Source: Jackrogersella multiformis
Taxonomy: Eukaryota > Ascomycota > Sordariomycetes > Xylariales > Hypoxylaceae
DNA: 64,000 bases
Assembly (NCBI GenBank): GCA_902806575.1
Contig: CADCXD010000008.1
Span: forward strand, 1,178,001 to 1,242,000
Direction: 5' to 3'
The notes beneath the pieces are model-generated. The model was not told where the DNA came from and made no database searches. It was given only the letters and a program-made list of their open reading frames with translations. Position 1 is the first letter of the stretch. Each line of letters begins with the position of its first letter. The translations under genes were made by a program, and so were the position numbers. Below, piece after piece: positions 23,057-35,453 of the stretch.

Positions 23057-24952
23057 TTACGATAATACCTACCTAGGTAGGTAGAGAATGAAGAAGGAAT
23101 TCGGTGTATCCGGAAATCCGTCACAAGCCTATACCAAATATCATAAGCTCTAAAGAAACTTTCCTCTACTTAGACATTGTACTAGACTGCATATAAAAAG
23201 TATATATTGAGCTACAAGACTGACCTGAATCACGCTTGTGACATTTGAGGTTAACTTCACTCTTCGTACTTCCGGCGTCGATATGGGGTAAATCGGAGGC
23301 GGGTGTACACGCAAGACTTCTATGTTGGGCAGTTTTTGATGTCTCAGAGAACGATGAACTTGTCTATCAATGTCTTATAACGCTATGATTGTGCTACATT
23401 CTTCATGCCAAGCGACAATATGACGAATTCAACTGTGTCGATTCTAATAATTACTCTGCAACTCAACTATACTACAATTCTGTTGACATAAAGTCCTTCC
23501 GCAATGATGCTCCGGTTCTTACCTCACTTTAGTACCAACTATCTGACTATATTTACTCAGTTGAGTCGCGTATTTATCCATGTTATTATGTAACACTGAG
23601 ATGTTATATCCTATTACTAAGAAGCTGATACCCTTAAACCCTCTATTACTAGTATTTGTTTCGTGGCAGGCTGCGAGGGTCGTTTAAACCGCGAGCGAGA
23701 ATAGAAAATGCATTAATCTATTAACTGACCTGGCCCATTGAATAAGACCATCTAAGATAAGATCTCCGTGGCCGACTAAAGACAAATACCCCAGACCAGT
23801 ACTTTATGTCGTACTAAAAATGCACTTCACTTCGGCTGACCCCCAAATAGGAAGAGACTGGCGGTGTTGGAGGTCGAAAAAGTAAAAATAGTTTGTTAAA
23901 CATCCGAGCTAGGTGAGAGAATCGATAATAACGTAGGAACCGTCATGATATTTAGATTTGCGGCGCCGGTAATAAGCCCCGAAGTGACACATCCAAGCCG
24001 GCATTTTTAAAAAGCCTTCATTGATACGTCGCCGCCACGAAGACTAGAATAGAATAGGGACTACTGTAAGCAATTATATTGTAATCTTGAAAAGTGCAAA
24101 TCTGCGTTGAAGGTTAGACTAGTACACATGGTATATCATGTGCTCAAATGTGTATTGCTGACTGAAGAAGACCTGATAATTTCTACCTGTGATATTGCCA
24201 ACAATATTTAGTCAGAAAATTATGTCACATACCAGGGTAGCTATGGTGTTTCTTTTTATAGCCAACGGCTGAACTCGGCTTCTCAATTATGTAATCCAGA
24301 CACCGAAGGATCTCTAGTTGCATTCCTGCAAGCCAAAAACCCCCATTGCAGCCCCTGTATGTATACACAAGTAAGAGCCCTAAAGACTGAAAAATGGTTA
24401 GGGGATAATTGTGAAACAAGTACAAGGCGAAGACTATGTTCTCTGGAAGTATTATCTTGTTGATGTCACCGTAGCATGTACAAGTTTACATTCAAATTCT
24501 GGTTGTTATCGCTCTAATTCAACAGTTATGAGGTTGATGTTGGTTAAGGGTTGCGTTAGAAACGAATGTTAGTTTGAAAACCCCTGATAAACAGTTTCGT
24601 AAGGTTTCATCGAGCTACTTGTAGAAACCCAAGTGCATTCCGCACGAGGCTGGAGGAATCACTTCCTAGCTCCAGCCCCCAAATATGCCCAATATCTTCC
24701 ATATATGTGACCAAAATTCGGACTCCGCCACGATCTCACATATATGCAGGAAGCCTCACAGGTAAGTCACGGGCGCTTTCCCTCTCTTGGATATGTTAAC
24801 GAAGATTGAGCTGAAGCTCAAGGGGGCCGAGGAATTCAGTATAGATATGAGCAGAATACTTCGCGAATGGATGTGAATGGGGTTCCCTTAAGTTAGACAT
24901 AGGCTTCATTACTGTTACGCACTGAATGCTACTGGTGATTCAATGTCACAGA
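23057..24952. other. Intergenic, AT-rich
   Basis: About 1.9 kb of AT-rich sequence between the decayed fragment and the membrane-protein gene. I found no supportable coding region or RNA gene. Confidence 0.5.
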
Positions 24953-27017
24953 ATGTTTCTAGCTAAGTCAATTCTTCTATTTAGCTGGGTCGCAGCCTTC
25001 AGCTCCGTCTCAGCAACCTCATCTTTGCCAAAATTTGCAGTCGATGTACGAGATGCTTCAGGTGCATCATCCGAAGATACTCTTCAGGCTCTTCGTCGAT
25101 CTCTTCTAGAACTCAAGTTTCAGAGAAGAGACACGGTGTTCAAGAATAGTACGATTTTAGATAAAAGTTGGGATAGTACAACTCTACTTAGCATGTGAGA
25201 AATATTTTACTTGTCGAGTTAACTGCTATCATTAGTTTGTCGCCTAACCTATAGTCTACTTAGTTCGGCTCAAACTAATACCCAGAATAATGTTTCGCTG
25301 AGCGCTGGTATCGACATCACATGTACAACGTGCTACATCAAAGGCAATGCGACAGCGCAGTTCTCAGTCGACGGCGACTTCAATGCTACTCAGGCAATCC
25401 AAAATTTCACGGGTGAAGTTAAGAACGAGATCGTAAATACCACGGACCAAGTAATCGACTCTATCGAGAATTACTTCCCAACAGTAATTAGTAATTTCGC
25501 GGATGGTATAGATCTAGATGACTTCGACTTCCCTCCAATCAACATTACCTTTGATGTTGAATTCTCGGACATACCTGAATGCCATATTCAGTTTCAATTT
25601 GATGACCTAGAGCTATACATGCTCATTGATACTGTACTATCGGCTGGAGCGACCTACAATCTGAACCTTTACTCGTCAAAAACACCCATTGGTATCTCCG
25701 CAAGCGATGACCTGTTCCTTGGTGTTATCTTTTCAGTCGACTTAATCCTAAGTGTTGAAGCAGAGATCGATATTAGTAGTGGAATCCACATCAAACTAGA
25801 TGATGGCGTCGGTCTTGACATGGCTTTGTTCGGGCGAAATGTCTCCAGCATTACGTTGTAAGTAAACAACGCCCCCTTCCCCCTTTACCATTTCGGACTT
25901 CTGAGCGGTGCTAAGTCTAAGATTTAAAGTAATGGTGCCAACTTCGAGTTTCTTCCTGTGACAGTCCAAGGCGCAGGTGGCCTTCTAAGCGCTGTGCTCC
26001 GCCTTGGTGTAAAGGCAGGGTTTGAGCTAGCAACTCCGTCAGTTGCGATTCCAAGCACTTCATTTATAACAAGAGCTAGTGCTGGAGTAGGAGTTAGTGT
26101 TTGGGCAGATATTGCCGAATTCGTGACAAACATCACTGCAACCCCTGAAGGCGACGATGATGATTGTTCCCTCAGAGTTGAGCAGACGTATCAGTTTGGA
26201 CTCGGCGCCGCTGCTGGAGCAACTCTTGCTATCGGAGCGGAGACATGGGGTCCAGAGCCAAGCACGAACATACCTATCTTCTACACCACCATTGCTGATA
26301 TATGTGCTATCCAAGGCCGTACTCAGACTACCACCGCACCCACTGCAACAGTTACTGCCAGGGCTGATGAGAGCTTAACGACCACAACGCTCACCACGAA
26401 AGTTACCTTCACGGGAATAGGCTGCCTAACCACAGGCTTGGTCAATTGCCCAGCATCCTCTCAAACTACTACCAAGATAACCAGTACCCTGACCCACATC
26501 ACATCGGTGCCTTCGGGATCAGAAGCTACCTTCCCCGAGTCCACAGGGACTAGTGTTCCTACTCCCATCCCCTTCGGTGCCAATGTGAAATCCATTGATG
26601 CCACAAGTGGTTCCCCCGTGTCATATACGCCGCCACCGCCACCATCACCAACATCTACAGGCGAGGGTGGTATTTCCAGCGAGCACCCGCTAGGCGAAGC
26701 CGGCGGCGTTGATAAAAGGATTATTATAGGCGTTAGCGTTGGCCTCGGTGTTCCCGTGGTCATAGGAATTATCGTTGGTATTATGTAAGTTCTCATTCAT
26801 ATTACCCCCTGATCTAATTGTCATGCTTAACCACATCTTGTTTTGGTCGCTGCCGACATCCTTACTAACATCTACCCACAGTGTCTGCCTGAGGCGGAGA
26901 AAATATACACCAGTTTCTAGAAACGACCCGGTCTACCTTGGTGCACCCCAGCCCTACGAGAGCAGCCAGGGGGCGAAGCCTAATATGGTCACATCATCAA
27001 CAAGCCGTCATCACTGA
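24953..27017 (+). CDS. Secretory-pathway single-pass membrane protein with long extracellular domain
   Basis: Four exons (24953-25194, 25264-25857, 25930-26784, 26882-27017) give 608 aa in phase. The start at 24953 is preferred over 24926 because MFLAKSILLFSWVAAFSSVSA is a good signal peptide. The ectodomain has an early Cys pair (DITCTTCYIKGNATAQF), many Asn-X-Ser/Thr sites and alternating hydrophobic beta-type segments. It ends in a Thr/Ser/Pro-rich stalk (about residues 415-530) with TPPPPPSPTST. One transmembrane helix (IIIGVSVGLGVPVVIGIIVGI) is followed by a basic RRRK stop-transfer and a 45-residue cytoplasmic tail. Function is unknown. The architecture fits a cell-surface or wall-stress sensor-like protein, but that is inference. 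Confidence 0.82.
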
Positions 27018-27371
27018 TCGCTAAGAAGCTCATTATTATATCCCATTCAACTTTTTCATTGATTCGAGGGGAGTTTGGAGTTTTATGGTGAGGTTCGATA
27101 TCCAATGAAGGATGAATCACGAGTTTCAAGATTTTAGTAACACTAAACAATATATTTTCGTGGGTACATGCTGGGCAGCTGTGTTGTATCCGAAGTAGTA
27201 GTAGTCCTATATGGTCTCTCAGTTGTCTCATCTACAACCTACTACCCCAATTAAACATGACATGTAAGAAGAGACATATCTACTGACCAAGGCACCAGTC
27301 AGTAATTCAATAGCGATAAGTGACTGTACCGAGGAATAAATCACTCTCCCGAGAGCTACAGATCTTGATAA
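27018..27371. other. Intergenic between convergent genes
   Basis: The region lies between two convergent genes and should hold both 3' ends. AT-rich; no feature was identified. Confidence 0.5.
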
Positions 27372-28442
27372 CTATCTAAAGTGCCCAAGGGTTTGTGGTT
27401 GCGATACCCAATCATTAGATTTTCTAAGCTGTTGGTAGGCGTCTGTTTGACTGATTTGCTGTGCGAGCCAAGTCAACACTGGTCGAACAGTGGGAAGGCA
27501 ACAGCACATGACGGCAACCTGTATCTCGACAGAGGTCCAGATTGCGCCTCTGGCATAGGTCCCTAAGAAAAGGGCATGTCAACCACCATTTAACACTGTA
27601 TCTCGTGTTAGAAACGAAGACTCACAAGGGATATCGTTCAAATCTAGGCCCATCATGTAATAGATACGCAAGCAACTCGCAACGATGACAAAACTACCGA
27701 GAGCAAAGAGTCCGCTAACGATAACCTTAGAGCTCCGGTCAAGCTGAAGACGCCACACATCACGCATTGGTAGGCATAGTAAGGACGTGTCGGTAAGGAT
27801 GTTGAATATGGAAGCCCCGTTGAAGAACCATTTCGTGCTGATGCATTTGGAAGGAACAGTGCGGTCCCAGAAGCCATATATAGGGCTGCAGCTGAAGATG
27901 GAAACAAACACGACAGACATAGCCCACATGACGACTAGAACGGCTAGGATCATAGTGCTAACGAGCATGAAGCGCGTGGGAAACAATTGCCGGTACAGAG
28001 CTATTATGGATAGCTTTGTCAACGTGAAGCCGATGCCGTAGACGAACTCTGCGACGAAAATATTTAGAAGGATAAGACGGATACTGGACAACGGCACAAG
28101 ATCGACATGTAAACCAAGGCCAAAAAGAGTCGCTAGGGGGTAATAAAGCTTAATGTCAGTGCTATCAGTTCAGACCGAGGCATTTGGGCGAGATAGATTG
28201 ATGAACAACTCACCAGCGGTTATCAATAGTAGAGACGTGACCCACGAGAAGATCAGACCACCAATCGCTAGATAATCAGACAGAAGAAGCCTTGATTTCT
28301 TGATGCGACGAGAGGCAAGACGCATCACCAACGCAGCTAATGAGAATGCCATACAAGTAGCAATGGAGCCAACTACCTGCCTTCGAGCGTCTTCGGTAGG
28401 ACTGACGCCAGAAGGAAGCTGTAAAGGCTGTGCTGAAGTCAT
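27372..28442 (-). CDS. Fungal rhodopsin-domain integral membrane protein (PTH11-related superfamily)
   Basis: Three exons (28442-28214, 28132-27626, 27562-27372) give 308 aa. I chose ATG at 28442 because the frame further upstream begins only with a TTG. About seven membrane segments are visible. Hallmarks of the fungal rhodopsin-domain family include RRIKKSRLLLSDYLAIGGLIF in TM2, EFVYGIGFTLTKLSIIALYRQLFP in TM3, and SCSPIYGFWDR with a C-terminal ISTKWFFNGASIFNILTD. After splicing, LNDIPWTYARGAIWTSVEI, CCCLPTVRPV completes the last helix. The 27579-27625 extension seen without splicing is intron sequence. No CFEM domain, so it is not a classical PTH11 receptor. Such proteins are numerous in plant-associated fungi and mostly uncharacterised. 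Confidence 0.87.
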
Positions 28443-30701
28443 TTTCAGGGCTATGATCAAAGCTTGGAAAGGAATATGAAGTTAGAACGCGAAGTCTGAG
28501 CACGCGTGGCTTGGTTTATTACATTAATGAGTTATTTAAGACTTGTCAACGATGCGTCCTTTCAGTGAGGCTCGGGGTTGTACCTAGTAAGGCATAACAA
28601 GGTAAAATGTATCGGTGATACTTTCCACAAATCATGACGACGCTATAAACTCGAGATTTTAACGGATGCAGAATTCAGCTCGCAACCTGAAGGTCAATCA
28701 CCTTTCACATTTCCTCATTTGCTGCCTATGGGAGGTGGGAGGGACCAGTTACATTATTGAATTACGTGGACCTCAATGCGACAATAGCTACTTCGTGTAC
28801 CGTATCATTCTCCGAACATGTATGTTTTGAGATCGCTGTTTGGTGCCTGTAAAGACCAACTTGTCAATATGACATTCTGCATTGCCGGTTTACCACTAAG
28901 GTGTTGGAATATTAAGTGGCTGGAAGATCTACGCTCTGTACCTAGGTATCTAAGGGGGTATATACCTAACCTAGGTAGGTATGTACATCTATGGACCTCT
29001 ACTTGCTCCTAGTAACCTAACACAACAAGAATGACACTCATAACCTTTGTCTATTTTAACATAAGGTATGTCCTGTATATGATCGTCTCGCGTGTGCTAG
29101 TTACTGATTTTAATACCACAGCTGGAGAGATATAAGGCACCTTGAAATCGAGTCTGAGTGAACTCTATCGGGGCACCTAGAGAAGGGGCCGCAAATCTGT
29201 TGACTTTGGAAAGAATGTAACCTTGATGTATTTAGTATAAGTTCGTTATCAATAATTAACCATGAAATAACCGTCGAGGTACCCTATAGTGGTGTGTAGT
29301 CCTTAATTTTATGCCGTGGAACATGACATGTAGCTGATAGTAAGGCCGAACGGCATATAATGCGCAAAACACAATTATTGAACACGACGAGATCTAGTGT
29401 TAGGACGTTTCCAGAATCTCTGATAGACTATTCTTATAAGTAGAATATAATTTTCGTCGCGAGTCCCGAGGTAAGTCTAGCCCCTGGCTGTTAAGATACA
29501 TAACGTCGCTCCTGAAGCAGTATCGTATGAAAAGGGGTATGTTATATACGAAGTAGCTATGTTATAACATATTCTTGGTTTCTTGCTACATTGATTTCAG
29601 TAAGCAATAATAAAGAGTATATATATACCTACCTATGTATATATGTACTGGGTGCCTAGGTAGTGTTAAATGAATTGGGTCTGTCTTCGCCTCTTTCTAA
29701 TCCGAGACTATGAGATAGTTGCGTGTTATGATTGACGACTGAATCTTATAGGCAAGACAAGAAAATTGCTAGCACCCCGGGTCAATTTGTGATTATTATC
29801 ATTAAAAAATAATGTATAATGGTAGATAATAGAAAAGTTGGTTAAAATTGATATCCTGTAGGCAGTTGAAAGAAAGGGGTTCCATATGAGTGGATATATG
29901 AATTCGAAAGGGGCTGCAGTAAGTGTCAAGCCTCACTAAACCCCAAGCCACGAATTCGAGGATACCTTGGTAGAAGGGGGGTAGGAGGGGGTAGAAGGGG
30001 GGGTGGCTGATTAAAGTACCTAGGTACTTAGGTATATAATATTTAACGTGGAAGGTGAGGGCTTGGTCTGTGTGCGCAGGTGCTAATCTAAGTCTCGTTT
30101 GGTGCTTCCAGGTCGCCGAGACAACTCTTACGGCCCACAAAATTTCATGCCGAAGAAGGAGGGAGCGCCATTAATCTGCCTTAGATACCTACCTATGTAT
30201 ATACCTAGGTACCTAGGTTAGGGTAATCTATCCATCTACCCGTTATTTCTGACCGATACTTTATCTCCTCTATTCCATCTTTCGCTGCGCTGCCTACCTA
30301 AGGTGGCATCAGACGGTAATCAAACATCATTCGATCACTGTTGCTGCTGCTGCTGCTGCTGCTGCTAGTACGGTTCGCCAGAGAAGATCAGAAGATCGGA
30401 GATTCGGCTTGCTTTTTTATTGGTAGTTGAGTTTTTGAGGACTTGAGGCCTACTCTACTATTAGTCTACTATTACTCGACATTTTCTTCTTGGAATCGCA
30501 ATTTGCAATTCGTGCATGGCTTCAGCTTCAGCATTATAAGCAACTATCAATCATCGACTGTCGGCTATCGTATTGACTATCGACTATCGACTAATTCATA
30601 GCCCATAACTCATAACCCATATACCCATAATCCACAAATAAAAGTATTGAGCTCCGTCAGATCAGATCAGATCAGAGAATTAAACAAAAATCCTGACCAA
30701 G
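28443..30701. other. Intergenic and 5' leader region
   Basis: The first 1.8 kb is AT-rich with exact TACCTAGGTA copies at 28939, 30017 and 30202. From about 30240 the sequence is probably promoter and 5' leader of the CBS/PB1 gene. It includes an uninterrupted (TGC)8 tract at 30342-30366 and an (AGATC)n run just before the start codon (about 30657-30676). No other gene seen. Confidence 0.55.
30342..30366. repeat. (TGC)8 trinucleotide microsatellite in probable 5' leader
   Basis: Eight perfect TGC units lie about 340 bp upstream of the CBS/PB1 start codon. The tract is non-coding in all frames considered and likely length-polymorphic. Confidence 0.9.
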
Positions 30702-32856
30702 ATGTCGGGTACTATGAGAGGCACCCCTAGCCGTGGTGGAAACCGTACGCCCGCTCCATTCGCAGGACCCGGAGTCGGTAGCCCTGCCAATTCAAACATC
30801 CCCAGACCTGTCCTCGAGACTCATGGTCACTCTCACCAACCCGCACCGAGCGACGCCGCTTCCGGTATTAGCGCAAGTAGACAGAAGCAGACCAAGCGCG
30901 ATGAGGTATAAGGCGCTATATCTATTACCATGATATGGATGCTGACCTTGGTTTCTAGGCCATCCGGCGCAAGTTGGAGAGCGACCTCTCCAAGAAGAAG
31001 CACATCACCAGCCGAGCACGACATTCGCGCAAAGCCCCTCCCGGAACCGTCCTCGCACTCAAGCCGAGCCCTGCCCTCCAGATCAAACCCAATACCACCG
31101 TTGCCGAAGCTGCTCAGCTGATGGCTGCCAAGAGGGAAGACTGTGTATTAGTTACAGACGATGACGACAGAATCGCCGGTATCTTTACCGCAAAGGATCT
31201 GGCTTTCCGAGTAGTCGGTACTGGCCAGAAGGCCAACAATGTTACTATTGCCGAAATCATGACCAAGAACCCGCTATGTGCCCGCACCGACACCAGCGCC
31301 ACCGAGGCTCTTGACCTCATGGTTCGCAAAGGCTTCAGACATTTGCCTGTTATGGACGAGAACCAGGATATCTCGGGTATCCTCGACATTACGAAGTGCT
31401 TCTACGATGCTATGGAGAAGTTGGAACGGGCCTACGCATCTTCGACGAAGCTCTATGCCGCTTTGGAAGGTGTGCAGTCCGAGCTAGGGACCAGCCAGCC
31501 CCAGCAGATTATCCAGTACGTCGAGGCGCTCCGGTCCAAGATGTCTGGCCCGACACTCGAGAGCGTGCTGAACGGGATGCCGCCTACGACCGTCAGCGTC
31601 AGGACTACTGTGAAGGATGCAGCAATGCTGATGAAGGAAAACCACACCACCGCCGTGTTAGTTCAGGACCAAGGTCAGATTACGGGTATCTTCACGAGCA
31701 AGGATGTGGTTTTGAGAGTTATTGCCCCTGGCTTGGATCCTGCCACCTGCAGCGTCGTTCGCGTCATGACGCCGCACCCCGATTTCGCCCCTATGGATAT
31801 GACCATCCAGGCCGCTCTTCGAAAGATGCATGGTTAGTTACGAGTCAACCAAATATTAGAGAAATGGTTGGATTTTAGCTGACATACTATACAGACGGCC
31901 ACTATCTCAACCTCCCGGTTATGAATGACCAAGGCGAGATTGTTGGCATGGTTGATGTGCTCAAGCTGACCTATGCGACACTTGAGCAAATCAACACTAT
32001 GGGGACGTCGGGTGACAGCGAGGGTCCTGCCTGGAACAAGTTTTGGCTATCGCTCGACAACGAGACCGAGTCCATGGTCTCGGGCGATGGCAGCCACCAT
32101 CATGGTGGTACTCTGGCGTCTCGATCCATCTTGTCTCCTGAAGCCCAGCGTGAACGTATTAATGATTCCGTAGCACCCGGTGATAGTGCTTCTCACGTGG
32201 GCATGGAGTCACCGGCACACTCCACATTGGCCCACCAAGCACCGGCAGACGTGCCCTTCGCATTCAAGTTCAAGGCTCCAAGTGGTCGCGTGCACCGATT
32301 GCAGGTGGTCGCGAGCGAGGGCATCGAGCAATTTGTTGCGAACGTAGCAGCTAAGCTCGGTAGCGAAATAGAGGCGGTCGGCGGGGCACCGGTAGTGGAG
32401 GAAGGTAGGTTGAGTCCCGGTGGCTTCGCCGTGAGCTACCTAGATGACGAAGGCGACACGGTCAGCATCACGACTGATCAAGACCTGCTCGAGGCGATAT
32501 TGTTAGCGCAACACAGCCACCACGAGAAAGTTGACCTTTTCGTGCATGACCCCGAGAAGCCACCAGTTACGGTAGCCGCCCCTCACAGTGAGATTCCGGC
32601 AGCCACGCCGACTGCGAGCTCGGCTCCGTCTGATCTTCGCCGAAGACGGACTCATGCTGAGGAGGAGGAGGTGGACTATGATAGCGACGAGGATGACTTT
32701 TCGGCCGCCCGGCGTCGTAAGAGGAGCAGTACGTATATCGAGCCCGACCAGGTTATTGCCGGTGTGCCTAATGAGCTGTTGCTCCCTGGCGCCATCGTCA
32801 CTCTGGCGGTTGTCATCCTGGGTGTCTTTGCGATCGCGAGGGTGACCAGCCGATAA
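30702..32856 (+). CDS. CBS-domain and PB1-domain protein with C-terminal membrane anchor
   Basis: Three exons (30702-30905, 30959-31832, 31895-32856) give 679 aa. A disordered N-terminus ends in basic RRKLESDLSKKKH. Four CBS motifs follow in two pairs: KPNTTVAEAAQLM...DRIAGIFTAKDLAFRV; PLCARTDTSATEALDLM...ISGILDITK; SVRTTVKDAAMLM...ITGIFTSKDVVLRV; and DMTIQAALRKM...GEIVGMVDVLKLTY. A PB1 domain (about residues 440-525, FKFKAPSGRVHRLQV...VSYLDDEGDTVSITTDQDL) comes next, then an acidic/basic linker and a C-terminal hydrophobic helix (ELLLPGAIVTLAVVILGVFAI). The order matches the conserved fungal CBS/PB1 family that includes fission-yeast Mug70. CBS pairs normally bind adenosyl ligands and PB1 mediates protein pairing; no precise role is known. 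Confidence 0.92.
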
Positions 32857-33577
32857 GAAGTTTCCTCCGCCGTTCGGGGTTGCAGCATTGCTATTGGAGT
32901 TATGCGATGGCAAGGAGGAATAGAAATCCAAGACGGGGATGGGATGTAGATACTTCTTATAACTTCCAAGGTTCTGAATCGTGATGACGCATAGACTAAG
33001 TTAATAAACTTACCTTTCTCTGACTTATACCAATTACTATCTTGTATTTAAGTTTTTATTTTTATTTTTTACATTTTTTAGAAACTCTGATTTAATATTT
33101 TATCTGTTTGCTATCCTTATCAATTCTCTCGTGAATTAGTGTGAATAGTGACTTGTCGTCTCCGCCTATAAATCCTGGCCTATTACCTATCTAGGTACCT
33201 AGGTACCTATCAATAACAAGGGGCCCGGAGCTTGAAGTCGAAGCTCGGCTACTTAGGTATGTGCGCACGAATTACATAAATGGGAAATGCATAAGTACGA
33301 TCAAAATTAAAGTTGATCTTTAGATAGGTACCTAGGTACTTTAAGCGGACCACGCGGGATGGGACCAGGATTTATTGTGGAGCGGCGCGGGATTACGTTG
33401 TCCCCGATAAGATCCATGTCATGTCAAGGGCAGGGTCAATCAAGACTCAATTGAAGTTGTACCCATGTACCTAGGTATCTAGGTATCAGTCAATTGGAAA
33501 AAAGTCGCGATGAACCTTCGTGAACCTATACCAATACACCATACAACATACAACATACAACAACAACAGCTACAGCC
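32857..33577. other. Intergenic
   Basis: 3' region of the CBS/PB1 gene and promoter of MRP4. Two exact TACCTAGGTA copies are present (33196, 33329), and the last 40 bp before the ATG are CA-rich (ACATACAACAACAACAGC), as in many fungal leaders. Confidence 0.5.
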
Positions 33578-34890
33578 ATGATTATAAGAGACTTTGGTGT
33601 CCGCCAAGGTAAGCGCACTATGTTATAGCTATAGTAATTTCTCATTATTTCACTCATATGTACCTGCTAACAACCCAATGCCAGCCCGCAAGGCATTGGC
33701 GACACCTCTGCGCCAGGCCTGTCTCCGCGGTCTCTCTACTCAGCCAACATCAACGGGAGTGCCCGACCTCACAGGCCCTCCCTTCCAATCGCCGGCCGAC
33801 CAGCCACAGCCACCATCCATATTCACCGCGAACGCCAAGGCCCCCGCGCGCCGGAAGAGGCCCGCCGCCCCCGACTCTACCGTCGAGAACTACCACCTAG
33901 CCCAGGAGCTGAAGAGGAGGATCAGCAGGATCGGCTCGAGGGTCGAGCGCACGTACCGGCCCGCCGACGTCTTCCTCAACCCGCCGGGGCCTAAGGACAT
34001 CACGCTGGAGCTGCTCATGGCCTCGCAGGCCCACATGGGCCACCACGCCTCGCTGTGGAACCCGGCCAACGCCCGGTACATCTACGGCATCCGCCAGGGC
34101 ATCCACATCATCGCGCTGGAGCAGACGGCCGCGCACCTCCGCCGGGCCGCGCGCGTCGTCGAGGAGGTGGCGTACCGCGGGGGCCTGATCCTATTCGTGG
34201 GCACGCGCCCGGGCCACACTCAGATCGTCACCCAGGCCGCGAGCCTGGCCAAGGCCTGCCACCTCTTCACCAAGTGGAAGCCCGGCGCCATCACCAACAG
34301 CGAGGTCATCCTGGCCGGCATGGCCATGCAGATCCTCGACGAGAACGACGAGCCCGTCCAGGGCTTCGAGAAGCACCTCACCGAGCGCCGGCCCCTGGTC
34401 CCCGACCTGATCGTCTGCCTGAACCCCCTTGAGAACTACGTCCTGCTGCACGAGGCCGCCCTGGCGAACGTGCCCACCATCGGCGTCATCGACACGAACG
34501 CCGAGCCCACCTGGGTCACGTACGCCATCCCCGCCAACGACGACAGGTACGTTGCTGACTTTCCCGTGTTTGGCGTGATGACGATGCTGTCTATCTGATT
34601 CTGATTCTCTGCCTATCGCAAAACACAATTACTGGCTAACTAACCTTAATAGTCTGCGATGCCTAGCCGTCATCGGCAGCGTCCTGGGCCGCGCGGGCGA
34701 GACGGGCCACCAGCGGCGCATCGACGACGCGGCGAAGGGCGTCGTGGCGTGGCAGACGCCCCTCGACGTGCTCAACTTCATGGCCATAGAGCGGAAGAAC
34801 GCGATGAGGCAGGAGAAGCAGGATAAAATGGTGGAAGCGCAAGCTCACGTCCCCGCGGGAGGATCGGATGGATTTGGTCCCGGTTTCTAG
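33578..34890 (+). CDS. MRP4: Mitochondrial small-subunit ribosomal protein uS2m
   Basis: Three exons (33578-33608, 33685-34546, 34653-34890) give 376 aa. The 31-nt first exon encodes MIIRDFGVRQ and splices to ARKALATPLRQACLRGLS, an Arg-rich presequence fitting mitochondrial import. The S2 domain follows: LLMASQAHMGHHASLWNPAN...YGIRQGIHIIALEQT...LILFVGTRPGH...KWKPGAITNS...PDLIVCLNPLENYVLLHEA...VPTIGVIDTNAEP. Splicing at 34546/34653 restores the conserved ANDDSLRCLAVIGSVLGRAG. Function is as a structural protein of the mitoribosomal small subunit. Exon 2 is markedly GC-rich compared with flanking DNA, producing many long shadow frames. The longer frame from 33594 reads through the intron and is not the product. 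Confidence 0.95.
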
Positions 34891-35453
34891 AGTAGCCATG
34901 TTTATAGCAAAGAAAAAGGTCGAATCCAGAGACGCAAGACTGGAGACGTGAAACTAAAGACTGTATCGTGGGAGCACGTCACTGCCTAGACTTGACTGAC
35001 TTGACTACAACCATAGAAGAGCTTGACGCGGCCGCAATCTGTGTAAACCGAGGTACCAGTTTAGGTCAATGTATTCGTGCATAAGCATAAGCACATGGGA
35101 AGCAGACTGCAATTTATACAAGTTTATCTAGGTATTTCTTTATTTAGTTCTGTTTGCCTGTCTTAAGCATTGTTCTGTCTGGTATCATTCATATTCATAT
35201 CGTACCCTACCTAAAAGATAGAAATTTTCCTAATCCGAAAGCCACGGATTCCGCCCGCCAACCGATCTATCTAGGCCATTTCCCTTTTCTAAACTAAACG
35301 CAAAACCAAATAAATAAATAAACCAAAATAGAGAATAGATGCTTGGGTATTAGATGCTAAATAGAGGATTCTAAACAGATGGTTTTAAACGCGAGGTGGA
35401 GATAGGGGAGGGCTTTGCCAGCCTAAATATACGAGGCCGCGTTACCGTCACCG
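34891..35453. other. Intergenic between convergent genes
   Basis: Between the MRP4 and SPT10-like 3' ends. AT-rich with AATAAATAAATAAAC near 35310, which could serve polyadenylation on either strand; otherwise nothing recognised. Confidence 0.5.

Noticed and set aside
30974..31121. Separate start of the CBS/PB1 protein at internal ATGs
   Set aside because: The 30702 exon joins in phase through consensus sites and gives a continuous basic helix (RDEAIRRKLESDLSKKKH), so the longer model is preferred.
33594..33684. Unspliced N-terminus for MRP4 beginning at 33594
   Set aside because: It reads through GTAAGC...CCAG. The spliced 33578 start gives a better mitochondrial presequence with no unrelated hydrophobic stretch.
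33897..34628. Long alternative frames on both strands over MRP4 exon two
   Set aside because: High GC content lowers stop frequency. The uS2m frame has clear homology motifs; the others are low-complexity shadows.
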